The translations under genes and the position numbers were made by a program. Below, in pieces: positions 1 through 10,014 of a stretch of 64,000 nt of DNA (position 1 is the first letter of the stretch; each line of letters begins with the position of its first letter). Below the pieces are notes generated by a model. That model saw only the letters and a list, made by a program, of their open reading frames with translations, ran no database searches and was not told the origin of the DNA. This stretch comes from a candidate division KSB1 bacterium. GTDB lineage: Bacteria; Zhuqueibacterota; Zhuqueibacteria; Zhuqueibacterales; Zhuqueibacteraceae. The DNA lies in the NCBI GenBank assembly GCA_034506255.1, contig JAPDPX010000008.1, positions 248,001 through 312,000 of the forward strand, given 5' to 3'.

Positions 1-603
1 GTTTCAGTTTTCTCGTCGAGCCCGTCCTGTTTGAGGTTCGGTTCGATTTCCGGAAAGCGGCTGCTTTCTTCCGTGCGCATGCCGAAGGCATCATAGGCGC
101 CGGAGTACCAGTAGGGAACGTACTCGTAAAAAGTCCCGGAATGATGGATCAATTCATAGCTGAGGGCATACTTCAACTCCGGCAGATATTTCGCGGCAAC
201 CTTGCCGAGATAAATCGCCGAGAGCAACGGCTCGAGCTGGCGTTGCGCGGGCCGGGCGTAAAAGGGCGGGAGGAAGTAGGAGTTGACATGGTTGTACAGC
301 GGATAGATGTGATCCTTCGGGGCCTTGGGTTTTTCCGCACTGCCTTTCAAGTCCAGGTAAAGCTGGCTGCCCTTCCGCGAGGAAAGCCTTGCCGGTTGAA
401 AGGAGATCTCGCCCAGGTAGTCCGGCAGCACGCCGAGCAGGCCGCTGTCGAGGTTTTTCAGATTGAGCGAGAGAAGGCGGTGCGGCCGCAGGAAATAGCC
501 GCGCTCGTCGAAGCCCTTCTCCAGCAGATAATCGTTCCAGTATTGTGCCGGTGCGGCCAGCGGGCTGAGCAGGGCGGCGGCAAGCAGCAAAAGCCGTTTC
601 ATG
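1..603 (-). CDS. Secreted protein of unknown function, 3' end cut by the window edge
   Basis: The reading frame opens with ATG at 603 behind a GGAGGG ribosome site and stays open for 201 codons to the window edge, so the C-terminus is missing. The first residues (MKRLLLLAAALLSPLAAPAQ) form a clear signal peptide, so the protein is exported. The rest is rich in Tyr, Leu and Pro, with no motif I recognise. It begins a run of minus-strand genes. The family is unknown; secretion is well supported and function is not. Confidence 0.75.
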
Positions 604-744
604 AGTGACCCTCCGAAGCAACAGATTGGGATTGGCTGATTCGCATCAGAGGTTGCCTTGTTTTATTTCTGCTCCCGAGCCTTGCAGTGTGATGCGGAGC
701 AAGAGTATGGCAAAGAGTAAGGGCAGGAGCTTCCCGGGCGGCCA

Positions 745-2187
745 TTACGGGATGTTTGCCCGCAGCATCTTGCGCATGGCCACGACACGGGCATCCAAAG
801 ACAGACGATAAAAGTAAACGCCGGCGGCCACCCGTTTTCCCGCGGCAGTTGTCCCCAGCCAGCGCGCCTGGTATTCGCCGGCGGGCTGGCGTTGGTCAAT
901 CAGCGTGGCAAGGTGATTCCCGAGCACATCGAATACCTCCAATTTCACGTGGCGGGCGGCGGCAAGACGATACCGCAACACCGTTTCAGCATGGAAGGGA
1001 TTGGGAACATTCTGCGCCAGCCAGAAACCATGCACTGGCATCCCCGCTCTGTGGTCAACAATCGCGCTCGGGCCGCTGTGATAGCGCCAGACGCCGTGAC
1101 CATGGGTCGCAATGTAAATCAGGCGCGGCGTCCTTTGATCCGCGACAATGCTGGTGATGCCCGCGATCACCACCGGCGTGGGCAACACCGGCGGCGGGAT
1201 CTCCTGCCACCTCTCCCCGCCATCAAAACTTTCCCACAGCGCCCAGCTATCGGGATTCGCGATCAGACCGCCGGCGTAAATGTGCCCGGGATTCGCGGAA
1301 TCTAGCGCCAGGCCGTGGAAATAAACCGGGGTGTCACGCAGGCCGGTATAATCCCACCTTTTGCCACCGTCAACCGTCTTGATCACTGCGCCCTCCATGC
1401 CGGCATAGACGGTGTCGGGATGCAGCGGATGAATGGCAATCGCAGTGCAGGCATTATCGCCGCGGAGATCCGGGTAAAATATCTCCCACGTCTGACCGTC
1501 ATCCTGCGACTTCGCGAGCCAGGGCGCAAAGATGCCGGTTTCGCCGCCGGCCCAAATCGTGCTGGTGAAATAATCACGCTGGTGCACCGCCAGCACGTTG
1601 GTGGTGCCAATACCAATGCTGAAGGCCGGCTGCCACCAGCGTCTGAAAGTTTGAGAGCGATAGATCATGCCGTTGCCGCCGGCAAAGGCAGCGCCCAGCG
1701 GCGCATGGCCGGTGGAGCGAAAACTCGCAAGCGCTGTAACGAGATAAAAATCCGGCTGGGGCAGGCCGGAATCGGCTGGCACCCACACGCCGTGTTCCAG
1801 GCGGTAAAGGCGGGTGGAATCACCCGCCTCATAATTGGGCAGCAGGCCGACGACCGGCGCATGAAAATCAGCAGGTCCGGCGCCCCAGATTTGAATATCG
1901 AGCGCGGTGAGCTTCTTGCCTTGCAAGCCCAACTCAACCCAGCCGGAATCCGGCGCTGCCAGATTGCGGCGATAAACGCCCTCCTTCTCGGTGGCGGCAT
2001 AGAGCAGAGCCGGCAAGGGCAGGGTATTATAAACCACTGCCAGGGCAGTCACTCGCTTGCCTTGCAGGCCAAAGGCCTCGAGCTTGCCGGTGGCTGCCGG
2101 TTGTGCGATCGATGGGTTGCTGAGCAAGCCGGCAGCCAGGCCTGCCAGCAAGGTGGCAAGGGACTTCATCATTTTTTGTCTCGGCAT
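745..2187 (-). CDS. Secreted Asp-box beta-propeller protein with T9SS-type C-terminal sorting domain
   Basis: This is a protein of about 480 residues. The ATG at 2187 was chosen because a signal peptide follows it (KSLATLLAGLAAGLLSNPSIAQ); the open frame continues upstream without a plausible leader. The middle has Asp-box-like repeats (SQDDGQTW, TVDGGKRW, SFDGGERW), which mark sialidase/VPS10-type propellers. The last 90 residues begin with LAQNVPNPF and end in GVYFYRLSL..., matching the FlgD-like type A sorting domain of type IX cargo. It is therefore likely exported to or attached at the cell surface. No catalytic motif is visible, so the role is probably binding or structural. The ribosome site is weak, leaving the start uncertain by a few codons. 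Confidence 0.8.
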   Translation of the reverse strand: MPRQKMMKSLATLLAGLAAGLLSNPSIAQPAATGKLEAFGLQGKRVTALAVVYNTLPLPALLYAATEKEGVYRRNLAAPDSGWVELGLQGKKLTALDIQIWGAGPADFHAPVVGLLPNYEAGDSTRLYRLEHGVWVPADSGLPQPDFYLVTALASFRSTGHAPLGAAFAGGNGMIYRSQTFRRWWQPAFSIGIGTTNVLAVHQRDYFTSTIWAGGETGIFAPWLAKSQDDGQTWEIFYPDLRGDNACTAIAIHPLHPDTVYAGMEGAVIKTVDGGKRWDYTGLRDTPVYFHGLALDSANPGHIYAGGLIANPDSWALWESFDGGERWQEIPPPVLPTPVVIAGITSIVADQRTPRLIYIATHGHGVWRYHSGPSAIVDHRAGMPVHGFWLAQNVPNPFHAETVLRYRLAAARHVKLEVFDVLGNHLATLIDQRQPAGEYQARWLGTTAAGKRVAAGVYFYRLSLDARVVAMRKMLRANIP

Positions 2188-2883
2188 CGTGTTTGTCTCA
2201 AAAAGTTTCAACCTCGGCGGAGCCGGGTCTCTCACAACCGGCGGTCGTTGAGACGCCGAGATATTGAGGCAACGGCCAATCCGTTGCCGGAACAGTCGTG
2301 GAAAAGTCAGCGATTTCGGAGGAGTACTGATTTGATCGTGCGCGGCGGGCCTCGAGCGGTCGGCGCGCAGGAGGTTCTCACCGCTTTTGCCGTTGCACAA
2401 CAACATGATGATCAGCGCTGACGCGCGGTCGGTTGTCTCGCAGAGCACATCCACTCTCTCATTGTCATCCTGCCGGGGCCTGTGAAAATTCGGGCCCGCT
2501 GTCAGGTCTTTCACCAGAATTGCCGGGATGACGCACCGCGGGATCATGCACCAAACGAGATCGCCGGGCACCGCGTCTCCGGTTGTGATTTCACCCGTGT
2601 CTCAGCGCTGGCAGTGTCGGCTTGTGGAGTGCCGTTGCTATGTCCGCATATGCCGCCGGCAAAGACAGATTGGAGGCGGCTGGATGGCCGGTATTGTTTT
2701 TGGCATCGCCTGTTGTTTTGTTCAAAAGTAGTGCCAATGGCTGGTTGGGCAACCGTCGGGTTTGCTTGCCGCTGTCGCGGAGGTGCCGCGATTTTTGCGT
2801 CTGAAAAAGATGATGTTATGGCGACCGGGTGGAGAGCAGAGAAAGCAAAGCTTGCGCGTCGAGAACACTGTTGCTGGCTGCGA
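2188..2883. other. Non-coding stretch with small inverted repeats
   Basis: I see no convincing gene here. A hairpin at 2268-2288 has GGCAACGG pairing with CCGTTGCC, and it resembles small palindromes at 20219-20235 and 22070-22086. A second inverted pair (GTCATCCTGCCGG near 2464 and TTGCCGGGATGAC near 2519) could fold over about 70 bases. No promoter or terminator is clear. Confidence 0.4.
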
Positions 2884-3741
2884 TCAATTTTTTGAAGGCT
2901 TCACCAATTTTTTGGAACGGAAATCCGGCACAGGGATCCAGATGGCGGCCTCGGCATTGCCGTATGCCCGGGCGCAGCCGCGCCAGAATTGATATCCGAC
3001 CCAGGCGCAAACCACGGCGTCGAGCATGTCCTCCAGGCCCTTGAGGAGCACAGCGCCGCCGCGACGGCGCACCGCAGTTGCGGCCGGCACCAGGCTGGTC
3101 ACGCCCTTGATCTCGCCGGCGAGCGCGTCGCGCAAAGCCTCGAGATTGCGGCAGAGGCGGCGCCAGCGCAGGGCGGGTGAGGCTTCCGGCCAGTATTGCG
3201 CGCGACGCGAGGTTTTGTAAGCCAGGCGCCTTGGCAGTTGCATCAGCTCGATGATGGCAGGATGGGGATAGGTTTCGAGAAAGACGCGTTTTTGCCGCGG
3301 CAGCACGCCGTGGGTATGCCAGTGATAGCCGGCGGCGCAAAGCTGCTGGAAGAGGGCGTATGCCAGCGGGCCGGGACGCCGGGCGGTGGGCGTATGCGTG
3401 CCAGCGCCGCGGCTCACGTAGGCTGAAGTCACGGCATTGTCGCACATCCGGCGGCCAGCGAGCGGTTGTGGCGAGAGCGGAATATCGAGCGCGATGATGC
3501 GCGGCAGGGCGCCGCTGAGTTTGCGGCAATGCGCCAGCAGGGCGTTGATGGCAGGGGGAGAGCCGTGAACCCGGTTGCGCCAATCGCTTTGCCTGTGCAG
3601 GCCGGCAGCGAGAAATTCTTCGTAGGATCGGCCGAGCGCGAGCAATTCCGGTTTGGCATTTTTGCGTGCACCCAGCAGCGCCACGCCGGAAGGTTGTTGT
3701 GCAGTCCAGGCCGCATCAATGCCGAGAATGTGGATGGTCAT
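2884..3741 (-). CDS. DUF429 family protein, predicted RNase H-like nuclease
   Basis: This is a 285-residue cytoplasmic protein. The N-terminus ILGIDAAWT and the later IIALDIPLS place acidic residues at the ends of strands as in the RNase H fold. The segment with SQPLAGRRMCDNAV-like order, the YVSRGAGTHTP stretch and VFLETYPHPAI match what I know of DUF429 proteins. The biochemical role of the family is not firmly established; nucleic-acid cleavage is only predicted. It lies upstream of the secreted Asp-box gene after a long gap and is probably its own transcript. Confidence 0.8.
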   Translation of the reverse strand: MTIHILGIDAAWTAQQPSGVALLGARKNAKPELLALGRSYEEFLAAGLHRQSDWRNRVHGSPPAINALLAHCRKLSGALPRIIALDIPLSPQPLAGRRMCDNAVTSAYVSRGAGTHTPTARRPGPLAYALFQQLCAAGYHWHTHGVLPRQKRVFLETYPHPAIIELMQLPRRLAYKTSRRAQYWPEASPALRWRRLCRNLEALRDALAGEIKGVTSLVPAATAVRRRGGAVLLKGLEDMLDAVVCAWVGYQFWRGCARAYGNAEAAIWIPVPDFRSKKLVKPSKN

Positions 3742-3922
3742 GAGGAATTGATCAGGAGCGTTGCGCCACGATTTGGCCGTGGCGTTGGGTCTTTAGCCCG
3801 GAGCACGGTGCTGGCCGGGACGGCGCTGAAAAGTCCCCCGAGTTTTCCCAACTTTAACACTTTGGCAACGCCGGCCAAGCCGGGGGTGGAACCTTCCGGG
3901 TGAATACCAGGGCGTTGCCCGC
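3742..3922. other. Short intergenic region, possible dispersed repeat
   Basis: These 181 bases separate two minus-strand genes. They contain a GC-rich stretch with CCAACTTTAACACTTTGGC near 3850 that could be part of a dispersed repeat, but no second copy is seen in this window. No promoter or terminator was recognised. Confidence 0.25.
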
Positions 3923-4648
3923 TCAGCAAGGTTGACGCCGGCCTCGATCCGAATCCAGCAACTGCCGTGCGCGGCGAAACACGGCGTCAAACATCGCCTC
4001 GGTCAGTCTGCCGGTGAAGGTGTTTTGCTGGCTGGGATGAAAGGAGGCCAGCAGCGTGATTTTGTCGGTCAGCTTCACCTCGGCGCGATGCGCGAATTTG
4101 GGCCTGGGGGAATGAGTCATACCATAGACTTCCCCGAAAACGGAAAGCGCGGTGTTGAATGCTATTCGGCCGAGTGCGATCACCACTTTGATTTGCTTCA
4201 GCAAGGCTGCTTCGGTGAGAATGAAAGGGCGGCAATTCGCCAGCTCCTCGGGCGTCGGTTTGTTGGCTGGCGGGGCACAGCGACAGGGCGCGGTGATCAG
4301 GCAATCTTTCAACTTCAACCCGTCATGGCGATGGAGGGAGACGGGTTGATTGGCAAAACCGGCTTTGTACAAGGCGCGGTAAAGCCAGTCGCCACTGCGG
4401 TCGCCGGTGAAGGTGCGACCGGTGCGGTTGCCGCCGTGAGCCGCGGGCGCCAGACCGATGATCAACAGGCACGCCCGCCAGTCGCCGAAGGAGGGCACGG
4501 GTTTGCCCCAATATTCTTCGTCGGCGAAACGTTTGGTTTTTTCGCGGGCGAGACGTTCCCGCCAGGCCACCAGCCGGGGACAGCGCCGGCAGGTGATGAT
4601 TTCCTGCTGCAATTGCAGCAGGTTGCGCCGGGTGGGATGGACAACCAT
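3923..4648 (-). CDS. Uracil-DNA glycosylase, family 5 (UdgB-like)
   Basis: This DNA-repair enzyme removes uracil and related deaminated bases from DNA. It has about 241 residues from the ATG at 4648, which puts the cysteine cluster CRRCPRL near the N-terminus as in the family. Motif 1 reads GLAPAAHGGNRTGRTFTGD and the C-terminal motif is HPSQQNTFTG, both characteristic of family 5. Cysteines in CRRC and in the PCRC segment near the middle are the expected 4Fe-4S ligands. The open frame extends 66 codons upstream; an alternative ATG at 4714 cannot be excluded because no strong ribosome site precedes either. The gene is divergent from ferritin. Confidence 0.9.
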   Translation of the reverse strand: MVVHPTRRNLLQLQQEIITCRRCPRLVAWRERLAREKTKRFADEEYWGKPVPSFGDWRACLLIIGLAPAAHGGNRTGRTFTGDRSGDWLYRALYKAGFANQPVSLHRHDGLKLKDCLITAPCRCAPPANKPTPEELANCRPFILTEAALLKQIKVVIALGRIAFNTALSVFGEVYGMTHSPRPKFAHRAEVKLTDKITLLASFHPSQQNTFTGRLTEAMFDAVFRRARQLLDSDRGRRQPC

Positions 4649-4919
4649 GCGGTGAGCTTTCGAAATGAGATCGTTTTGTTCACACTTGTTGTGAAGGCGT
4701 GTCAATCTAATCATTTTTGTCCGGCGGCACAAGTGGAGAGACCGCCGGGCCAACTCCGGCAGGCTGCGGTGTGAGCACCAGGCGCCGCCTGCGTGCCGGG
4801 AGTGTTTCCCGGGTCGCCCCTTGCGCTTTTGTGCCAAAAAAGACATATTCAGTACAATTTAACCAAAACCAGGCAGGTGTTTTCCCGCAGTCGCACGTTT
4901 GATTGACAAGGAGAGCCCT

Positions 4920-5414
4920 ATGTTGCAGAAAACGGTACAAGATGCCCTGAATGAGCAAGTCAAAGCCGAGCTGGAATCAGCCTACATTTATCTCGCCATG
5001 TCGGCCTGCTGCGAGTCGCTCAGCCTGCGCGGCTTCGCACATTGGATGCGGGTGCAAAGCCGGGAGGAAGTCGGGCACGCGCTCAAGCTGTTCGACTACG
5101 TCAACGATCGTGGCGGCCGGGTGGTGTTGCAGGCTTTGGCCCAGCCACCGGTGGATTACCAATCGGTGCTCGACATGATGGAGCATGCCCTCAGTCACGA
5201 ACAAAAAGTGAGCGGGATGATCCACCGCCTCTATGAGCTGGCGCTTGCGGAAAGCGACTATCCCACCCAGGCGCATCTGCAGTGGTTTCTCACCGAGCAG
5301 GTGGAGGAGGAAAAGACGGCGCAGGAAATCGTACAACAACTCAAGATGATTGGCAATCACATGCCGGCTCTGCTGATGCTGGACCGTCAGATGGGCCAGC
5401 GCGGCAACAAGTGA
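4920..5414 (+). CDS. ftnA: Ferritin, bacterial non-heme type
   Basis: This iron-storage protein oxidises Fe(II) and holds ferric mineral in a 24-subunit shell in the cytoplasm. It has 164 residues, the usual length. Ferroxidase-site residues are visible in order: QVKAELESAYIYL, then SREEVGHALKL, then the glutamates around LTEQVEEEKTAQEI. The ATG at 4920 was chosen because AAGGAG lies at normal spacing before it. Upstream, TACAAT near 4853 is a possible -10 box without a clear -35. The gene is divergent from the glycosylase, and its regulation, for example by Fur, cannot be read from the sequence. Confidence 0.93.
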   Translation: MLQKTVQDALNEQVKAELESAYIYLAMSACCESLSLRGFAHWMRVQSREEVGHALKLFDYVNDRGGRVVLQALAQPPVDYQSVLDMMEHALSHEQKVSGMIHRLYELALAESDYPTQAHLQWFLTEQVEEEKTAQEIVQQLKMIGNHMPALLMLDRQMGQRGNK

Positions 5415-5554
5415 GGGAGCGCTGACCGGCCCGGTGCGGCAGCGAAACGCCGGATTCTGCAGAAAGGAGGTACCAGCGGGCGGAATTTCATGCTGTTGCC
5501 ACGGCGGCAGGTCGTATCACTTGGTTACTCAAAAATCCGTCAGGGAGGAATTTC

Positions 5555-8518
5555 ATGTTCAATCTGCGACGTTGTTTGTCGATGCTGCTGTTGCTCGCTG
5601 TGATGCCGCTGGCTGCCCACGGCCAGTTGACGATTCAGGGCACGGTCACGGATGATCGCGGCGAGCCCCTGGTCGGTGCCAACGTGCTGATTCCCGGCAC
5701 CACGCGCGGCGCCGCGTCCGACGTGAACGGCAAATTCACCATTTTGGTGCCGTCGCCGGGCGCGGAAACGGTGGTGGAAGCGCGCCTGATCGGCTACAAA
5801 ACCGCGCGGCAGCGTGTCACGCAAACCAGCGGGATTGCCGAGGTCAACTTCTCGCTGACTGTTGATGCGCTGCAAATGGATGAAGTCGTGGTCACCGGCA
5901 CTTCCGTGGCCACGGCGAAGCGGCAGCTTGGCAATGCCATTTCCACGGTGAACCTCCGCGCGGTGGAGGCGACCGGTGCCACGGCGATCGACGCCGCGCT
6001 CACCGGCAAGATTGCCGGCGCACAAATCAGCCAGAACTCGGGCAACCCGGCGGGCGGTGTCACGGTGCGGCTGCGCGGCACCAGCACGGTGCTGGGCAAT
6101 GCCGACCCGCTTTATATCGTCGATGGCGTGATTGTGAGCAACGATTCGCCACAGTTGATCGATCTTGGCGGCTACCGGCAAAACCGGCTGGTGGATCTCA
6201 ATCCGCAGGACATCGAGCGCATCGAGGTGATCAAGGGCGCGGCGGCGGCGGCGATCTACGGCTCGCGTGCCAACAATGGCGTGGTGCAAATCTTCACCAA
6301 ACGCGGCAGCATCGGGGAACCGCGCATCAGCCTCACCTCGCGTTTCATGACCAGCGCGATTCGCAAGACCCTGGAGGTCAACAGGTATCCGTTCGACAAG
6401 CCGCAAAGCGACCCCACCGCCAAGCCGGTGACGCGCTACGATTACCAGGATTTCATTTTCCGGCGCGCCTACGGCACGGAGAACAATTTCTCGATCACCG
6501 GCGGCAGCGCCAACACGCAATACTATTTCTCCGGCTCCTACCTCGGCAACGAGGGCATCGTCAACAAGACCTCCTATCATCGCACCGGCGGCCGGGCGCG
6601 CATCGATCAAACCCTGTCGAGCTGGGCGCGGCTCTCGGCCGGCGCGAATTACACCTACAGCCAGAGCGATGAGGTGCCCAACGGCGGCATCAACGAGGCC
6701 TATGGCGCCCTCACCGGGTTTATCTTTTCGCCCAATATCACCGACCCGCGGCCGGTCAATGGTGTTTATCCCAACACGGCTGCCATCAACCGCACCAACC
6801 CGGTGCAGGCCATCGATCTGTTCAAATTCGGCCAGCAAAGCAGCCGCTTCATTGGTGATCTGCAGCTCGGCCTCACGCCCTGGCGCGGCCTGAGCGTGGA
6901 TTACACGCTGGGCTATGACACCTACAATCAGATCGGCACGGGTTACATCCCCTCGGGCACCACGGCGGCGCTCTATCCGCTCGGTTTCTCGCGGCGCGGC
7001 GAGCGCGATTTTCTGCAGTTGAACAACGATGTCAACGTGCGTTATCAAACCGAACTGTCCGCTTCGCTGCAGTCCACCACGGTGGTGGGCGGCACGCTGC
7101 AATACGAGAGGGCGAGCAACTTTGCCGCACAAGCGACGCAGTTGAGCCCGGTGTCGCAAATCGTGCCGAGCGGCGCGACACTCACGGTCAGCGAATTCCG
7201 CAGCCGCAATGTCATCTATGGCGCGTTTGTCCAGCAGACCTTCGGGCTGTCCAACCGGCTGTTTGTCACGGTTGCCGGCCGCGTCGATGCCTCCTCGGTG
7301 TTCGGCAAGGAGGAACGCTGGCAGTTTTATCCCAAAGCCAGTGCTTCGTATTTGCTCTCCGATGAAAGTTTTTGGCGCAATGGCGGCCTGGCGGGCGTGT
7401 TTCCCAGCTTCAAGCTGCGCGCTTCGTGGGGCGAATCCGGCAATCTCACTGCCATCGGCCCCTTTGACCGTTTCACGAACTACAGCCCGGTGTCCTATGA
7501 CGGCAAATCCGGCCTGGTGCCCAGCACGCAGCTCGGCACCGCCGACATCAAGCCCGAGCGCCAGCGCGAATATGAAGTGGGCGTGGACTTCAGCCTGTGG
7601 CGCGACAAACTCGCCGTCGAGCTGTCTTATTACAATCAGCACGTGACCGACCTGCTGTTGTTCCGTTCGCTCGCACCCTCCACCGGCTTCTCGAGCCGTC
7701 TGGAAAACATTGGCACGCTGGACAACAAGGGTTGGGAGGTGCTGTTGCGCGCCCTGCCGCTGCAAAGCCGCAGTCTGCGCTGGAGCACGACCTTCACCTA
7801 CGCCACCAACAAGAACGAGGTCAACGGCATCGAAAGCGGTATCCTGCTGCTGGCCGATTCTTTCGGCCAATCGGCGGCGGTGAATGGCAAGCCGCTGGGC
7901 GTGTTCTACACCACCTTCTATGCGCGCAATCCCGACGGCAGCTTGCTGCTGACGCCGGCGGGCCTGCCGCAACCCGAGCAGCGCAGCCGCCATCCGCAAA
8001 CCGGCCAGCCCACCGGCGGCACCATTCGCACCGTCACCGGCGACCCCAATCCCGATTTCACCTTCTCGTGGCTCAATGAGCTGGAGATCGGCCGCAATTG
8101 GTCGGTGCGGGCCCAGGTCGATGCGGTGCAGGGCTTCGACGTGTTCAACTTCACGCGGCGGGTGGGCGCACGCGGGCCGCTTTACGGCAATCTGGTCGAC
8201 TACCAGCGCGAGTTGGAGGGCAAAGTCCCGGCGGGCTACAACACCGCGTTGTTTTCGATTTTGGGCGCCTGGATCGAAGACGGTTCGTTCATCAAACTGC
8301 GTGAAGTGGCGGTGTCGTATGACCTGCATCCCAGAATGCTCGGTCTGCGCAGCCTGCGGCTGAGTCTGATCGGCCGCAATCTGCTGTCGATCGATGACTA
8401 CAGCGGCTATGATCCGGAAATCAACACCGCCGGCCAGAGCACGGGCGTGCGGGGCTTTGACTTCGTCGAAGTGCCGATTCCGCGCACGTTTTCCTTCGGC
8501 GTGACATTGAATTACTAG
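5555..8518 (+). CDS. SusC/RagA family TonB-linked outer-membrane transporter
   Basis: This is a 987-residue outer-membrane channel. The order is signal peptide (MFNLRRCLSMLLLLAVMPLAAHGQ), a carboxypeptidase-regulatory-like domain at about 26-110 (GTVTDDRGEPLVGANV), a TonB plug at about 115-240 containing PLYIVDGV and IEVIKGAAAAAIYGSRA, and a long beta-barrel ending in FSFGVTLNY. An AGGGAGGA ribosome site precedes the ATG. The SusD partner follows after 163 bases, so the pair forms an importer for large substrates. No glycoside hydrolase or regulator lies beside it; in RagA/RagB systems the cargo is peptide, which fits the peptidases nearby, but the substrate is not shown. Confidence 0.95.
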   Translation: MFNLRRCLSMLLLLAVMPLAAHGQLTIQGTVTDDRGEPLVGANVLIPGTTRGAASDVNGKFTILVPSPGAETVVEARLIGYKTARQRVTQTSGIAEVNFSLTVDALQMDEVVVTGTSVATAKRQLGNAISTVNLRAVEATGATAIDAALTGKIAGAQISQNSGNPAGGVTVRLRGTSTVLGNADPLYIVDGVIVSNDSPQLIDLGGYRQNRLVDLNPQDIERIEVIKGAAAAAIYGSRANNGVVQIFTKRGSIGEPRISLTSRFMTSAIRKTLEVNRYPFDKPQSDPTAKPVTRYDYQDFIFRRAYGTENNFSITGGSANTQYYFSGSYLGNEGIVNKTSYHRTGGRARIDQTLSSWARLSAGANYTYSQSDEVPNGGINEAYGALTGFIFSPNITDPRPVNGVYPNTAAINRTNPVQAIDLFKFGQQSSRFIGDLQLGLTPWRGLSVDYTLGYDTYNQIGTGYIPSGTTAALYPLGFSRRGERDFLQLNNDVNVRYQTELSASLQSTTVVGGTLQYERASNFAAQATQLSPVSQIVPSGATLTVSEFRSRNVIYGAFVQQTFGLSNRLFVTVAGRVDASSVFGKEERWQFYPKASASYLLSDESFWRNGGLAGVFPSFKLRASWGESGNLTAIGPFDRFTNYSPVSYDGKSGLVPSTQLGTADIKPERQREYEVGVDFSLWRDKLAVELSYYNQHVTDLLLFRSLAPSTGFSSRLENIGTLDNKGWEVLLRALPLQSRSLRWSTTFTYATNKNEVNGIESGILLLADSFGQSAAVNGKPLGVFYTTFYARNPDGSLLLTPAGLPQPEQRSRHPQTGQPTGGTIRTVTGDPNPDFTFSWLNELEIGRNWSVRAQVDAVQGFDVFNFTRRVGARGPLYGNLVDYQRELEGKVPAGYNTALFSILGAWIEDGSFIKLREVAVSYDLHPRMLGLRSLRLSLIGRNLLSIDDYSGYDPEINTAGQSTGVRGFDFVEVPIPRTFSFGVTLNY

Positions 8519-8681
8519 CGTGCTGCTGTCTTGCTTGGTCGTCTTGCCCGCGGGTGGAGCGCGGCGGCGGGCGCCCGTCCGTGCGACGCGTTTTGTGCAA
8601 CACGGGGCGTGACGCTCCGCTCTTTCCGGCTGGCCGGCAGGACGTTTTTGCCGCAAACCCTCATTTGGGAGAATCCAACTG

Positions 8682-9998
8682 ATGAAGCGTTTTCTTCATA
8701 CCCCGAAAGTGGCGCTGCTATTGTCAGGCATGCTGCTGGTGGTGCTCACCGCCTGCTCGCTGGATGTCACCAACCCCAACAGCGCCTCGGAAGATCAGGT
8801 GTTGACCACGCGCGCCGGCGTGATCGCGCTGGCCGTGGGCATGCAGCAAAATTTCGCCGTGAGCGTGATGGAACCGGTGATTCTGACGCCGGGTGTCACC
8901 AGCGGCGAAATCGCGATCAATTCCACCTTCACCAACCTGCTGGAACTGCAGGACGGCGGCAACCAGGTCACCACCGGCAACGGCAACGTGCTGGCGCTGT
9001 GGGCGCGGCCGATCCGGGTGATCGGCATGGCGAATGACTTGATTGCCAGCGCGCCCAAAGTGCAACTGGAGGGCGGCACGCGCAGCGGCATTATCGCTCT
9101 GGCGCATCTCTACAAGGCCATGGCGATGGGCTTTTTGGCGCAGTCGTTCGAGCAGGCGCCGGTCGATTTGGACAAGAACGGCCGGGCGGTGTTCCAACCG
9201 CGGCAGGAGGTGTTGCTTGCCGCCATCCGTCTGCTTGATGCCGCCACGCAGTTGCTGGCTGCGACGCCGGTGAGCAACGAATTCAATACGCAGATCCTGG
9301 CGCGAAATTTCGATCTGCTCAACACGATCAATGCCATGCGGGCGCGCTACAACCTGATGGCCGGCCGTTATCAAGCCGCGCTCGACATCGCGGGCAGTGT
9401 CAACCCCGCCGCCAAATCGGTTTTCACCTACGATGATCGCAATCCCAATCCCATTTACCAGCTCGTGTTCATCAACCGCAACTATGCCCCGCGCGACAAC
9501 TTCGGCAGCCGGCTGACTGAACCGGGTGACGGCCGGCTGGCGTTCTATCTCAATCCGGCAGACAAAACCAATCCCTCGCCCTACAATCTGCCCATCGATG
9601 ACCTTAAGGGTTTCTTCGATGCCGCCAACAAGGCGATTCCGGTGTATCTGCCCGGCGAGATGAATTTGATCAAAGCCGAGGCGCTGGTGCGGCTCGGCCG
9701 CCTGCCCGAAGCGGTGAATGAGATCAACGCGGTGCGCACCAAAACCAGCGATCCCTTCGGCGTCGCGGCCGGCTTGCCGGCTTACAGTGGCGCGGTGACC
9801 GAAGCGGCGTTGTTGGAAGAAATTTACCGCCAGCGCACTGCCGAGTTGTTCATGACCGGCTTGCATCTTGAAGACAGCCGCCGGCTGGGCCGTCCCGGTC
9901 CGCTCGATCCCAACCCCGAGCGCAACCGCAATTTCTATCCCTATCCCGACCAGGAACGGCTGAACAATCCCAACACCCCGGCGGATCCCACCATCTGA
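8682..9998 (+). CDS. SusD/RagB family surface lipoprotein
   Basis: This is a 438-residue substrate-binding lipoprotein that caps the SusC channel. The signal peptide ends in a lipobox, LTAC, so Cys25 should be lipidated and the protein anchored at the outer membrane. The remainder is helical, with the family signature near the C-terminus: LIKAEALVRLGRLPEAVNEINAVR, followed by EEIYRQRTAELFMTG and LEDSRRLGRPGP. A GGGAGAA ribosome site lies before the ATG. It is expressed with the upstream susC-like gene. It is shorter than many SusD proteins but appears complete. Confidence 0.93.
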   Translation: MKRFLHTPKVALLLSGMLLVVLTACSLDVTNPNSASEDQVLTTRAGVIALAVGMQQNFAVSVMEPVILTPGVTSGEIAINSTFTNLLELQDGGNQVTTGNGNVLALWARPIRVIGMANDLIASAPKVQLEGGTRSGIIALAHLYKAMAMGFLAQSFEQAPVDLDKNGRAVFQPRQEVLLAAIRLLDAATQLLAATPVSNEFNTQILARNFDLLNTINAMRARYNLMAGRYQAALDIAGSVNPAAKSVFTYDDRNPNPIYQLVFINRNYAPRDNFGSRLTEPGDGRLAFYLNPADKTNPSPYNLPIDDLKGFFDAANKAIPVYLPGEMNLIKAEALVRLGRLPEAVNEINAVRTKTSDPFGVAAGLPAYSGAVTEAALLEEIYRQRTAELFMTGLHLEDSRRLGRPGPLDPNPERNRNFYPYPDQERLNNPNTPADPTI

Positions 9999-10014
9999 AG
10001 CGAATGGCAGGGGC

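Noticed and set aside
5540..8656. Long minus-strand open frame (1038 codons) opposite the SusC gene
   Set aside because: It mirrors the plus-strand codons of a clear TonB transporter, has no ribosome site or family motif, and arises from high GC at third positions.
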